64,000 nt of DNA from contig NZ_JAJJMP010000001.1 of NCBI RefSeq assembly GCF_020905415.1, forward strand, positions 1,995,501-2,059,500, read 5' to 3'. Both the position numbers and the translations under genes were made by a program. Each line of letters opens with the position of its first letter. Position 1 is the stretch's first letter. The stretch is from Myroides oncorhynchi. Lineage in GTDB: Bacteria > Bacteroidota > Bacteroidia > Flavobacteriales > Flavobacteriaceae. Positions 36,389-46,303 of this stretch are shown here, piece by piece. The notes beneath the pieces were generated by a model. The model did not search any database. It saw nothing but the letters and a program-made list of their open reading frames with translations, and was not told where the DNA came from.

Positions 36389-37150
36389 TTAACTTAACCA
36401 GCTCTTTAGATTTATGATGTGGTTTTTGCTAACTAATATAGGGGCATCATCTTCAGGATCTGGAGTAATCTTTAGTTCTATCTTTTGACTATTATGTTTG
36501 ATTATATCCGCTACAGATTTAATGTTTATGATATATTTTCGATTAACTTTAAAGAATGTTTTATTATCTAGTTTATTGATGATATCCTTTATTGTATCAT
36601 CATAGATGTAAGAGTTGTTGTCAAAAGTATGTAGGAATAAATGCTTTCCTGACGCTACGAAGTATGCTATTTGGTCATTTTCTATTGACTTTAGTTTATG
36701 TCCATTATTGACTAAGAAGCGATCTTTGATGATGTTGTTAGTTTCGTTTTCAATTTTGATTAAACTGTCTAAAGTCGGGGTGATTTCAAACTGTTTAGTA
36801 ATCTCTTTAAATTTAATTAAGGCATTACCAAGCTCTTCATTTGTAAAGGGTTTTAGTATATAGTCTATAGTAAATTGTTTGAACACATGAATGGCATAAG
36901 AGTCATAAGCCGTGGTAAATATGATAGGAGATTTTATCTCAATATGCTCGAATATTTCTAAACTTTTTCCGTCTCCTAAGTGAATATCCATAAATATCAA
37001 GTCAACCTTATTTGTCAAAAAAAAGGCAGTAGCTTCCTTTACAGAAGATAGTATGGTTATCTCTTGTATCGGTAAGTACTCTTGCTTTAAAAGCAATGAT
37101 TTTAAGTAATTCGACGCTAAAGACTCATCTTCAACTATGGCAACTTTCAT
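36389..37150 (-). CDS. LytTR-family response regulator
   Basis: 253 residues from the ATG at 37150; the longer frame to 37255 would pass through a -7 box (37167-37174) and has no conserved sequence. N-terminal receiver domain: acidic pocket 'VEDES' (about 6-10), phosphoacceptor Asp55 in 'DLIFMDIHLGDG', 'TTAYDSYA' with the switch Thr, and Lys in 'ILKPF'. The C-terminal LytTR DNA-binding domain runs from about 150, with 'FFKVNRKYIINI' near 213-224. It is probably the partner of the LytS-like kinase at 44.7-46.3 kb, the two genes bracketing the protease-SusCD genes. Confidence 0.93.
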   Translation of the reverse strand: MKVAIVEDESLASNYLKSLLLKQEYLPIQEITILSSVKEATAFFLTNKVDLIFMDIHLGDGKSLEIFEHIEIKSPIIFTTAYDSYAIHVFKQFTIDYILKPFTNEELGNALIKFKEITKQFEITPTLDSLIKIENETNNIIKDRFLVNNGHKLKSIENDQIAYFVASGKHLFLHTFDNNSYIYDDTIKDIINKLDNKTFFKVNRKYIINIKSVADIIKHNSQKIELKITPDPEDDAPILVSKNHIINLKSWLS

Positions 37151-37166
37151 GTGGTGGGAATTTTTA

Positions 37167-37174
37167 CAAAAGTA
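37167..37174 (-). promoter_or_regulatory. Candidate -7 box for the response regulator
   Basis: Exact TACTTTTG on the minus strand, 16 bp before the ATG at 37150. It supports that start. The terminator of susD at 37245-37276 lies just upstream, so the regulator is a separate transcript or read-through product. Confidence 0.5.
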
Positions 37175-37244
37175 TAAAATATAATTGAATCTGTTTTTCT
37201 TTAGCTTTTCAGATAGAAGGGCTTTATTAATCTTGATGAAAATT

Positions 37245-37276
37245 AAAAAAGCCACTCGATATCGAGTGGCTTTTTT
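37245..37276. terminator. Rho-independent terminator after the second susD-like gene
   Basis: Perfect 32-bp palindrome, arms AAAAAAGCCACTCGAT and ATCGAGTGGCTTTTTT, giving a GC-rich stem with flanking A and T runs usable in both directions. Confidence 0.92.
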
Positions 37277-37299
37277 CAGTTATGTGAGTCTGGCTAAGA

Positions 37300-38628
37300 C
37301 TATAGATTTGGGTTGTTTTCTCTTGCATCTTTAGGGAATGGCAACGTATATCTCAAGTCATTTTCTGCTAGAGTGAATGTATCATTACCAAATTTGTGTA
37401 CTATTTGTTTTTGGTTTAGACGTCTTAAGTCAAACCATCTGTGTCCTTCGAAAGCAAATTCTTTATTTCTTTCATCCAAGATGAAAGCGATAAATCCTTT
37501 CTGATCCAAACCTGAAAGTTGCTGTAAAACTTTCGCAGCAGCTTCCGGCTTGTATCTACTAACTATCAATTTCTCAATTGTACTCTTAGCTTCAGCTAGT
37601 CTGTTTAAGTGACCTAATGCTTCCGCTTTTATCATATATAATTCAGATGTACGGAATGAAGTTTTCATCTCACCTGTACCTGTTTTTTTACTAATATAAG
37701 ATCCTTTTACTAGTTCAAAAGAAGCATGAAAACGCAAGTCATTTTCTCTGTCATAAGTATTGTATAACTCATCGGATAATAACGCTGTAGTTCTCATATC
37801 ATAAGTTAATACTTCTTCTAATGCTAAGATAGACTCCATTGATTTAAAACTAGCTACTGAAGTTTTTGTATCTTTATTTAGATCTTGTAATTCACTTTTG
37901 TATCTTAATGCTTGATCTACACTTGCTAAAGCTGCTTCGTATTCTTTCTGATATAAGTTTACTTTAGCTTCTAATGCAGAAATAGCAGCTAAAGAAAAAC
38001 GATAGTTTTTCCCCTCTTCATAGATGGTTACTTTTAAATGCTTTTTAGCATTGTCAATATCAGAATGTATCTGCGTATAAACTTCCGTCATTGTTGATTT
38101 CTCTTTACGCTCCTCAATTTCATGCTTTAGTTGGAGAACGATAGCTAGTTCTGTAGAAGCAGTATTCTTGTCATAAGGTTTTGCATATAAGTTTAAAAGA
38201 TCAAAATATGCTAATGCTCTTAATCCATAGGCTTCTCCTAATAATTGTTCTTTCTCATCACCTACTTGCATAGTCCCTGAACCATTATTAATCAAATCGT
38301 TTGTATAGAAAATAGAAGTGTAAAACTCTAAGTAACCAAAACTTTTAGTTGCTCTATCGTTATTTAAATCTCTATATGCATATACATCTAATACTGACAA
38401 GAAATTAGTATTGTCTTCATCAGAAATTATTCTTACTTCGTCGGTGCGAAAATTAGTTAAAGACTTATGATTTGGATATTTTCCATAAGCAGCAGTCATT
38501 AGTTTTCGGTAATCTTCTGTCGTTTTTGGTATGATTTTACCAACAGGTTCGATGTCGAGAAATTTATCACAACCAACAGTAGTTATTCCTAGGAGTAAAC
38601 CACTTAATATTAGTATTATTTTTTTCAT
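37300..38628 (-). CDS. RagB/SusD-family nutrient-binding lipoprotein
   Basis: 442 residues, on the short side for SusD (about 450-550). Lipobox cysteine 20 ('GITTVGC') then 'DKFLDIEPVGKIIP', a typical SusD start. Near the C terminus 'RNKEFAFEGHRWFDLRRLN' (about 390-408) is the diagnostic motif and 'YTLPFPKDARENNPNL' ends the protein as usual. TPR-like helices fill the middle. It lies 12 bp after the susC-like stop. With SusC it captures ligand at the cell surface; the adjoining metzincin suggests peptides or proteins. Confidence 0.94.
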   Translation of the reverse strand: MKKIILILSGLLLGITTVGCDKFLDIEPVGKIIPKTTEDYRKLMTAAYGKYPNHKSLTNFRTDEVRIISDEDNTNFLSVLDVYAYRDLNNDRATKSFGYLEFYTSIFYTNDLINNGSGTMQVGDEKEQLLGEAYGLRALAYFDLLNLYAKPYDKNTASTELAIVLQLKHEIEERKEKSTMTEVYTQIHSDIDNAKKHLKVTIYEEGKNYRFSLAAISALEAKVNLYQKEYEAALASVDQALRYKSELQDLNKDTKTSVASFKSMESILALEEVLTYDMRTTALLSDELYNTYDRENDLRFHASFELVKGSYISKKTGTGEMKTSFRTSELYMIKAEALGHLNRLAEAKSTIEKLIVSRYKPEAAAKVLQQLSGLDQKGFIAFILDERNKEFAFEGHRWFDLRRLNQKQIVHKFGNDTFTLAENDLRYTLPFPKDARENNPNL

Positions 38629-38640
38629 GATGATTCAGTG

Positions 38641-41600
38641 TTAGAAAGTTACATTTAATCCTAAAGTAAATGACTTTTGGATTGGCTGAGTATAGATATT
38701 ACCATATGTTTCAGGGTCAAAATAACCATTATAGTTAGTTCCAAACACAAAAAGGTTGCGTCCTTCAACAGTGAATCTAATGTTATCTATATTAAGTTTT
38801 CTTAATAAATCTTTTGGTAACGTATACCCTAAACGAATGCTGCTAATACGGATATAGCTAATCTCTTTAGCCCAAATATCTAGGTGTTTATAGGATTGAC
38901 CATAATCAGAAACATCAAACCATTTTGCTAACATCCAATTATCATTTTCAGCACCATAATTTCCTTGGTTGTCATCAGGTAGTACTCCTGGTAAGGTTCC
39001 ATTAGGATTGTTAGGACTCCAAATATTTAAAACATCTGTTGTGTAGTTTTTACCTGGGTCTAATTTAGCCATATTATAAGATGGCTGTTCTATCACTGTT
39101 TGCTTTAAGTTAAATGCAGCAGACACTGTAACGTCAAAGTTTTTAATTCTAATAGTATTAATCAAACCTCCTGTGAATTTAGGGTCTTTATCTCCTGCAT
39201 AAGAATAAAGATCTCTATATTCTTTATCAGTTAAGTCTGATGTTACCATATATCCTGGCATTATATCAGCCATTGGATCACTTAATTTAAAAAATTCTTT
39301 TCCAGTAACTTTTTCTCCTTCTTTCCAAAATAAGATATTTCCTTTATCATCTAATCCAGCTGTTTTGATAACAAAAGCAGAATTTACAGGCAAACCTTCT
39401 CTTGAAGGTAACCTTTCATTATCATAAATCTGAATTTTATCAACTTGACTTTTATTACGTGCGAAGTTAAACGTTGTAGTCCAAGAGAAATCAGGTGTGG
39501 ATATATTTCTTGTTGTAATTGCTAATTCAAAACCTTTGTTTGTGACCTGAGCCCAGTTCATGTTTGTCCATTCGAAACCTGTTTCTAACGGTAATGCTCT
39601 AAGACCGATTAAGTCAGTACTTTCTCTGTTATATGCATCAAAGGCAATAGCTATTCTATTGTTAAATAAACCTAAATCAAAACCAACGTTTGTATTTGTT
39701 GTTTTTTCCCAACGTAATGTTCCATTTGGAGCTCCCATTACTTGAATGTTTCCTTCAGGGTATCCTGGTAATATTGTTGATACGTTATATTCGCCAATTA
39801 GGTAAGGAGAAGTGTTTCTATCAATATTTCCTTGTAGTCCATAAGAAGCACGTAAACGTAAGTTACTGATGAAGTCAATATTCTCCATAAAGCTCTCTCT
39901 TGTTACATCCCAAGATCCAGAGACTGCCCATAGTGGCACATATCTATATTTAGGATCAACACCAAACAAGTTAGAACCATCAGCACGTACACTTCCAAAG
40001 ATTGTATATTTTCTATTGTAGGTATAAGAAGCCGTAGCAAAGAAAGATGCATAAGCATTTTCATTTACTGATTTTTTATACGTTTCATATATTTTATTAT
40101 TAATAGCTGTGCTTCCTTCTGGGAAGATAAGAGGTTTAGTAGTTAATGTATGTTCATCATACCCAAAACCTTTTGACTTGATAATAGTCTGGTCCGTTTT
40201 TCGGATTTCCATACCAGCCATCACATCCACCTCATGCATATCATTAAAAATTGCATTATAAGTAGCTTGCGTTTTCCAGTTGTATTGGAACATATCGTCA
40301 TTAAAGTTTTCTATGATACCTCCATCAGGTAAGAAGTATTTATTAGTTTTAGAAACTCTATCATAGTAGCTCGTTCCTTCTCTAAATTTACGAGTAGAGT
40401 AAGTCTCTTTTCCTAAATATTTCTCTGTATCACTTTTGTCAAGTTGTAATCCTAATTGTGAAGTTAATTTTAAGTCATTAAAAACTTGGTACTCTAAATC
40501 AAATACGGCTTTAAACGATTTGTTAACTAATTCATAGCTAGTGTTTGCTCTCTCTTCTGCGAAGTTAAAAGGAACATATTTATCGCTAAACCCACTGATG
40601 TCTTTGTCATACATATAACTTCCATCAGCATTGTAGGGTGCTAAATAAGGATTTGCGTTTCTTGAGTAATTAATTGGATTAATTGAAGAATCAGCATCTG
40701 TTACGAAGTTATTCTTTTTAGAATGTGTTCCAAATAAAGCAACTCCTACTTTAAGTTTATCACTTACTTGGTAGTTGTCTTTTAAAGTAATGTTAAAACG
40801 TTCAAAACCTGTTCCTATAGTAGTACCTTCTTCATTAAAGTAACCCATAGAGAAGTAGTAATCATTTACATCGCTACCACCAGAAAGGCTTAAACCATAT
40901 TGTTTATTAAATGTAGGACGGAATATCTCTTTACCCCAGTCTGTATTTGTTTTTCTTAAATTATTGATAGATGCTTGTGTAGCTGATGATAATGAACTAA
41001 AACCACCATTTCTATATTGGTCTAATTCATTTGTACCGTTAAGGATACGCATTACTTCGCCTTGATTAGATCTCTCGTTATAGATGTCAGATCTACCTGC
41101 TAACATTAACTCAAAATCGACCTTTTGATCAGAGTTCATTAAATTTAACTTCTTGAAATCTGGTCTTTGGTTTACGAAAGTATTTGCTGTGAAGTTTACT
41201 CTCATATTTCCTTTCTTCCCTTTCTTAGTTGTAATTAAGATTACTCCATTAGCAGCTCTAGCACCATAGATGGCAGTAGCTGAAGCGTCTTTTAAGATAG
41301 TAATATCTTGGATGTCATCAGGATTTAATCCAGCGATAGAGAAGTTCTGAAGTTGGTCAATGTTATTTTTATCATTAAAGTTAGGTACATCGTTTCCTTC
41401 TAATGGCATACCGTCTAATACCCATAATGGATCTTGAGATCCAGATAAAGAAGCAGTACCACGAATTCTAATCTTAGCAGGAGCACCAGGAGCACCAGTT
41501 TGATTAACGACTGCCATACCAGCTACTTGTCCAGCTAACATTTGATCCACACTAGCTACACCAGTTTGGTTGATTTCAGCCATACTCACTTGTGCCACTG

Positions 41601-42003
41601 ATGATGTAAGTTTTCTTTTTTCGATTGTTTGGTATCCAGTGATAACCACTTCATTTAAAATATCAGGGTCAGCACCTAAAGTCACTATATAATGACCTTT
41701 AGAACCTAATGTAATAAGTTTAGATTCATATCCGATAAAACTAATACGGATACTCTTAGTATCTTTTGGAACTTCTAAAGTAAAGTTACCATCGAAGTCA
41801 GTCATAGTACCAATACTAGTACTTTCTACGATACCGGCTTGAGCAGTAGCATTAGAGACAGTCTGTGTCTCTACTATTACTGAAGCACCTGGTAATCCTA
41901 GCTTGTCAGTGCTATCCTGAACAAGACCAGTGATCACTCTTTTCTCTTGCGCAAAGGCAAGAGAAATAGTAAGGAGTGAGAAAAGGAGAAAAAGTTTTTT
42001 CAT
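38641..42003 (-). CDS. SusC/RagA-family TonB-linked outer-membrane transporter
   Basis: 1120 residues: signal peptide ('LLTISLAFAQ'), carboxypeptidase-regulatory-like domain (about 22-115, with an insert around 45-65 carrying Ser/Thr/Ala), then plug: 'NEVVITGYQ', 'GQVAGMAV', 'KIRIRGTASL', 'PLWVLDGMPL' and 'ILKDASATAIYGARAANG' (about 115-260), then the barrel ending 'LGLNVTF'. These are signature SusC segments. It lies 33 bp after the metzincin gene and 12 bp before susD, so all three are one operon. It depends on TonB-ExbBD. Confidence 0.95.
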   Translation of the reverse strand: MKKLFLLFSLLTISLAFAQEKRVITGLVQDSTDKLGLPGASVIVETQTVSNATAQAGIVESTSIGTMTDFDGNFTLEVPKDTKSIRISFIGYESKLITLGSKGHYIVTLGADPDILNEVVITGYQTIEKRKLTSSVAQVSMAEINQTGVASVDQMLAGQVAGMAVVNQTGAPGAPAKIRIRGTASLSGSQDPLWVLDGMPLEGNDVPNFNDKNNIDQLQNFSIAGLNPDDIQDITILKDASATAIYGARAANGVILITTKKGKKGNMRVNFTANTFVNQRPDFKKLNLMNSDQKVDFELMLAGRSDIYNERSNQGEVMRILNGTNELDQYRNGGFSSLSSATQASINNLRKTNTDWGKEIFRPTFNKQYGLSLSGGSDVNDYYFSMGYFNEEGTTIGTGFERFNITLKDNYQVSDKLKVGVALFGTHSKKNNFVTDADSSINPINYSRNANPYLAPYNADGSYMYDKDISGFSDKYVPFNFAEERANTSYELVNKSFKAVFDLEYQVFNDLKLTSQLGLQLDKSDTEKYLGKETYSTRKFREGTSYYDRVSKTNKYFLPDGGIIENFNDDMFQYNWKTQATYNAIFNDMHEVDVMAGMEIRKTDQTIIKSKGFGYDEHTLTTKPLIFPEGSTAINNKIYETYKKSVNENAYASFFATASYTYNRKYTIFGSVRADGSNLFGVDPKYRYVPLWAVSGSWDVTRESFMENIDFISNLRLRASYGLQGNIDRNTSPYLIGEYNVSTILPGYPEGNIQVMGAPNGTLRWEKTTNTNVGFDLGLFNNRIAIAFDAYNRESTDLIGLRALPLETGFEWTNMNWAQVTNKGFELAITTRNISTPDFSWTTTFNFARNKSQVDKIQIYDNERLPSREGLPVNSAFVIKTAGLDDKGNILFWKEGEKVTGKEFFKLSDPMADIMPGYMVTSDLTDKEYRDLYSYAGDKDPKFTGGLINTIRIKNFDVTVSAAFNLKQTVIEQPSYNMAKLDPGKNYTTDVLNIWSPNNPNGTLPGVLPDDNQGNYGAENDNWMLAKWFDVSDYGQSYKHLDIWAKEISYIRISSIRLGYTLPKDLLRKLNIDNIRFTVEGRNLFVFGTNYNGYFDPETYGNIYTQPIQKSFTLGLNVTF

Positions 42004-42036
42004 GTTTCCTTTAAAATAATTGGGGTTAGTTTATTT

Positions 42037-44631
42037 CTATAGATTTAAAGCTTCGTTGATTCTATTAATTAGATCTAAGTAATGTGCTCGTGTCGCTTTA
42101 TCTCCACTGTTTTTCTTTTTTGTCAATGTATCTTTAATATTCATTAATTCACCTTTTTTGTAAGAAGTAACTTCCGAAACTCTTTTCATTACAGTGTAAT
42201 TAATATTTCTCAATTTATTCTCCTCTTCTTCTATGTGGTTACACAGCGTTGGGAATTGTAGAGAATGTGCAGTCAGTAAACCTTTTTTGCTTGTTTTCTC
42301 AAACAACTTGTTTACGTCAATAATCAACGCATCAACATAGTTCTTTTGTGTCATGCGTTCAAAAATAGATAATGCCTTACCTTTTTTTGTGGGTGCAAAA
42401 ATCTCACTATTAAGCATTGAAAACAAATCATTTATGGTGAAGTTTTTCTCTTTACCTAATTGTACCTGTTGTACTTCGTTCTCTAATAGACGCAATAAAC
42501 GTTCATCCATTAAAGTGTAGTATAACGTAGAGTACTGTAGTTCTCTCGCTAATGAATATGGTGAATATTCAAATGGACCTACTGGAGAATCTTTTAAGCT
42601 GTATGTATTCTCAATAACCTCATTAAAGAACAACCACGTAGGAATTTGCAAAGCATTCTTTGCTAAATATTCCACTGCTCTTTTTTGCGTTTCGAAAGGG
42701 ACAGGCTCGTATGCTTTTTTGTTGTTTCCGTATACTGCATGGTTTAAATAAACCCCTCCGATATTGTTTAGTACATGTTGGTTATACATTTGCCATTGAC
42801 CAATAGCTCCCATATATAACTTTCCAGCTTCGTAGTAATCTTCTCCTTCATCGTAGGTCCAAGGAATAATATTTTCTACAACTATCTTTAAATTTTTAAG
42901 TCCGTATTCACTTGCCTTCATCGCATCGTCTCCTAAATCTTCTGATTGAGAACGTGGGTCTACGATATTTAATGAACTTTGTTGCTCTCCGTAGAAGTAC
43001 ATAGGATCATCTTGATGATCTTCTATCATAGTACGCAATGCTTTCTTTTCTTCTTCCTGAGTAGCGTACCAGCGGTATCCCCATTCGATAGCATATTTGT
43101 CATATAGACCAATCTGTGGAGTTATAGCTGTCACTCCATCACCTGGCTGAGCTACGTAGTTATAACGAGCATAATCCATAATAGAAGGAGCAGTACCACC
43201 CATTTTATCTGTGAATTCTTTTGAACGCAATGACTCAACAGGGAATGCAAATGATGATCCCATATTGTGTTTTAGTCCAAAAGTATGTCCTACTTCATGA
43301 GATGATACAAAGCGAATAGCCTCTCCCATATGCTCATCTGTAAACTTGTTGGCTCTAGCTCTAGGATCTATAGGTCCTGTCTGTATGCGCATCCAGCTGT
43401 GAACTGATGTCATTACGTTATGCCACCAGATAATATCTGACTCGATTATCTCACCGCTACGAGGATCTATAACCGCAGGCCCCATCGCATTAGATTTAGG
43501 TGAAGCAGCATACGTAATCACTGAGTAGCGTACATCATCTATATCGAAATCTTTATCTTCTTCAGTAGGTTCTTTAGCTGTGATTGCATTTTTAAAACCA
43601 GCTTTCTCGAATGCTACTTGCCAATCGTGTACCCCTGCCATGATCTTAGATCTCCATTGGGGTGGTGTAGCAGGGTCTATATAGTATACGATTGGTTTTT
43701 TAGGCTCAACTAATTCACCTCTTAAATATTTCTCTATATCTTCTTCTTTTGGTTCCATGCGCCACTTCGTGATGAATTCCTCTTCTTTCATCTTGTGTTG
43801 TGCATCGCTAAAAAACCAATGTTTTTCTGTAAAATATCCTACTCGCTTATCAGCTATACGTGGTTGCATAGGCTTCTCTGATAGTAATACGATATTACTC
43901 GTTACGCCTAAAGAAACAGGTAATTCACCTGAACCTTCATTCACACTTGTAGTTAGTAGAGATTTTACGACTAAATTCTCTGGAAATGTTTTAACTCCTT
44001 CTATATAAGATAGGTTAGCCTTAACAGATGTAGGTAGTCCTAATCCATTTAAGACATCGTTAAAACTCTTTTGATTTCCATCAAATACTTTGTTTACCTT
44101 AATGACAGTAGCTGTAGAGTCTGGGGTTTGAGCTTCGATATCGAATACTTCTAATACAGATTCTATGAAATTTGTCTTTACTGATTTTGTGATTGCATCA
44201 TTAGCAGGAGAAGAAACTCTTGGGGTAATTGTTTTAACCCATACTTTTTTTGCAATTGTATCTTTGTGAAATGTGATCAGTTTATTCTCATAGTTCATAC
44301 CAGTATTAGCACCAGCATCATTAACTTCTAATGGAACTTGAGATAGTTTATTAACAATTAAGAATTGACGGTTTAGTAGACTGTCAGGGATCTCAAAGTA
44401 GATATCAGTCTTAACTTGGATTGTATTAAACATTCCTTTACTATACACTCCTTTTTTAATTAAGTCTGCATAGTTGTTTTTCTTGCTATCTGTAGAGTCT
44501 TTCTCTGTGGTTACTGTTTTTTCAGTTTTTGGGGTAGTTTTTTTCTTAGCTGCATAAGCAGGTGGTACCTGTGTCAGACAGTAAGAAAATATTAAAGCAC
44601 TGATACTTAGTTTAACCGTGTTTTTATCCAT
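42037..44631 (-). CDS. Metzincin-type zinc metalloprotease, exported
   Basis: 864 residues with an N-terminal hydrophobic signal segment (about 8-28). Around residue 445 lies 'HEVGHTFGLKH', the extended HExxHxxGxxH zinc motif of metzincins, with the catalytic Glu intact; a Met-turn candidate 'SIMDYARY' follows about 35 residues later. Flanking regions resemble the DUF5117/DUF5118 and DUF4953 domains usual for this Bacteroidota protease type. It is the first gene of the protease-SusC-SusD run. I infer that it processes proteins or peptides for uptake by the SusCD pair. Confidence 0.93.
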   Translation of the reverse strand: MDKNTVKLSISALIFSYCLTQVPPAYAAKKKTTPKTEKTVTTEKDSTDSKKNNYADLIKKGVYSKGMFNTIQVKTDIYFEIPDSLLNRQFLIVNKLSQVPLEVNDAGANTGMNYENKLITFHKDTIAKKVWVKTITPRVSSPANDAITKSVKTNFIESVLEVFDIEAQTPDSTATVIKVNKVFDGNQKSFNDVLNGLGLPTSVKANLSYIEGVKTFPENLVVKSLLTTSVNEGSGELPVSLGVTSNIVLLSEKPMQPRIADKRVGYFTEKHWFFSDAQHKMKEEEFITKWRMEPKEEDIEKYLRGELVEPKKPIVYYIDPATPPQWRSKIMAGVHDWQVAFEKAGFKNAITAKEPTEEDKDFDIDDVRYSVITYAASPKSNAMGPAVIDPRSGEIIESDIIWWHNVMTSVHSWMRIQTGPIDPRARANKFTDEHMGEAIRFVSSHEVGHTFGLKHNMGSSFAFPVESLRSKEFTDKMGGTAPSIMDYARYNYVAQPGDGVTAITPQIGLYDKYAIEWGYRWYATQEEEKKALRTMIEDHQDDPMYFYGEQQSSLNIVDPRSQSEDLGDDAMKASEYGLKNLKIVVENIIPWTYDEGEDYYEAGKLYMGAIGQWQMYNQHVLNNIGGVYLNHAVYGNNKKAYEPVPFETQKRAVEYLAKNALQIPTWLFFNEVIENTYSLKDSPVGPFEYSPYSLARELQYSTLYYTLMDERLLRLLENEVQQVQLGKEKNFTINDLFSMLNSEIFAPTKKGKALSIFERMTQKNYVDALIIDVNKLFEKTSKKGLLTAHSLQFPTLCNHIEEEENKLRNINYTVMKRVSEVTSYKKGELMNIKDTLTKKKNSGDKATRAHYLDLINRINEALNL

Positions 44632-44638
44632 TGTTATG

Positions 44639-44690
44639 TTAAGTTATTATTAAGTCAGTATAAAACTAGTTGACTTAAACTTATGCTTAA
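44639..44690. promoter_or_regulatory. Candidate operator: repeated TTAAGT half-sites upstream of the protease-SusCD operon
   Basis: TTAAGT occurs directly at 44639 and 44650 (11 bp apart), and its complement ACTTAA at 44673, forming TTAAGTCA-N13-TGACTTAA (44650-44657 and 44671-44678), centre spacing 21 bp; a further CTTAA follows near 44686. One- and two-helical-turn spacing suits a dimeric regulator such as the LytTR protein of this locus. The gap also has a TAnnTTTA-like box. Confidence 0.45.
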
Positions 44691-44736
44691 AATTTTTGGG
44701 AGTGAATGGATGGAATAGGGGAGTGAGTGGATAACT

Positions 44737-46290
44737 TTAACATTTGATCAAAGGCAATATGCAAACAAATTCTCTTTCTTCGCAAAGTGTCTTAAACCCT
44801 GGTACATTATAATAGTTATATATTGATGCTAAGTATTTTATACCGAAATGTTCACTTCCTATTTCAGATTTTTTAGGTTGATAGTTATTTGTGATAATAG
44901 CTTTCTCATCATCGATAATAATCTCTATAGTGAGCGGTTGTTCTATCGTAGCAATATTGTGCTTTAACGCGTTCTCTACACAAATTTGCAACCCTAAGAA
45001 AGGGATTTTTTTAACTATTTTTTCTGAACGATTATCAACTAATTTAAAGTTTAGTTCTTTTGTGAATCGCGTTTTTTGTAACGTTATGTATTTATCAATA
45101 AAGTCTACCTCACTGTTAAGATCTACAATGTTCTCCTCGGGAGGTGTTATTAAGTAACGGTAAGTTTTACTTAAATTTAATGTAAACTTTTGGGCAATTT
45201 CAGGTTCTAAGTCGATTAACATATATAACGAGTTAAGCGAATTAAATAAGAAGTGTGGGTTGATCTGATTCTTTAATTGTTGTAATTGAATCAATGCTTT
45301 TTCCTTTACAATCTTTTCATTTTCTACAGCCAACAATTCTTTCTCTAAATATGCTTTTTTATTCGCCATACTAAAGATGTAAAATAGTAATAAAAGTATA
45401 GTTACAGTAGTAATAAAGATTAATATCGTATTGGTTCTAATAGGCTTAATGTTATCATCAACATTAAACTTAGGAAAGTTTATGGTGATATAGCCTGAGA
45501 AGTTCTCTGATTTAAAAGGACTAATAAATCTGAATACTTCTAAATTTAGATACTCCGAATTAACCACTGGTGGATTAGCAGCGTCAGTAGTCTTAATCGT
45601 ATCTTGTACAGAGAAATTACTTAGCTCAAAAACATTTTTCCCCATTAGATTAACTTCAGGGTGATATACACATAGTCCATCTCTAGTGAATATATAGGCG
45701 TAGTTAGGTGTAGTCACATCTATATTAGTAAGATATTTATGGAAGAGTGACATATCTATTACTATACCATAAATAATACGTTCGTTATTAGCTATAGGCA
45801 TACTGTGATACATTAACCAATATTGATAACCGTTCTTTTCTATGAAAGTATTTTTCTTAGAATGATTTGGATTAGCTAAGATAGTTTGCCCGAATATATT
45901 ATCCTTTTCATGTTTTTGACCTTCGCCGACATAGGTATCAATAACTTCATTGTTTGCATTAACTCTAAAATACCAATTAAGAGATACCACACCGTCTAAA
46001 TTGTACATCTGATTTAGTACCTCATACTTTAAAGGTAGTTGATCTATAGGTGTACTTTTAGTGATGTAGTCTAAAGAGTTTAGATGAGAGTCTATCTTCT
46101 TAAACTCTAAATCTAGCGAACGTAGTTTTTGATAAAAATTCTTTGAGGTAATATATTTATAAGTAGACTCATTGCTCTTGTTAATAGAAGAACTTAATAT
46201 ATATATAGCTCCTATGGTAATAAGTAATATTGCTATTCCTATTGCCATAAAAGCTTTTCTTGATATAAAGGTAGGATTCTTCTTAGTCAC
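44737..46290 (-). CDS. LytS-like sensor histidine kinase (His_kinase family)
   Basis: 517 residues. TM1 about 15-33, a periplasmic dCache-like sensor about 35-285, TM2 about 288-308, a coiled stretch, then the His_kinase domain with 'QINPHFLFNSLNSLYMLI' (phosphoacceptor His346) and a C-terminal ATPase 'LGLQICVENALKHN' (N box). The frame begins with GTG at 46290; the first ATG (15th codon) would cut into TM1, so GTG is preferred. The gene starts 13 bp after the DUF1343 stop and probably signals to the LytTR regulator at 36.4 kb, 5 genes downstream on the same strand. Confidence 0.9.
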   Translation of the reverse strand: MTKKNPTFISRKAFMAIGIAILLITIGAIYILSSSINKSNESTYKYITSKNFYQKLRSLDLEFKKIDSHLNSLDYITKSTPIDQLPLKYEVLNQMYNLDGVVSLNWYFRVNANNEVIDTYVGEGQKHEKDNIFGQTILANPNHSKKNTFIEKNGYQYWLMYHSMPIANNERIIYGIVIDMSLFHKYLTNIDVTTPNYAYIFTRDGLCVYHPEVNLMGKNVFELSNFSVQDTIKTTDAANPPVVNSEYLNLEVFRFISPFKSENFSGYITINFPKFNVDDNIKPIRTNTILIFITTVTILLLLFYIFSMANKKAYLEKELLAVENEKIVKEKALIQLQQLKNQINPHFLFNSLNSLYMLIDLEPEIAQKFTLNLSKTYRYLITPPEENIVDLNSEVDFIDKYITLQKTRFTKELNFKLVDNRSEKIVKKIPFLGLQICVENALKHNIATIEQPLTIEIIIDDEKAIITNNYQPKKSEIGSEHFGIKYLASIYNYYNVPGFKTLCEEREFVCILPLIKC

Positions 46291-46303
46291 TCGTTAGCTG
46301 AGA

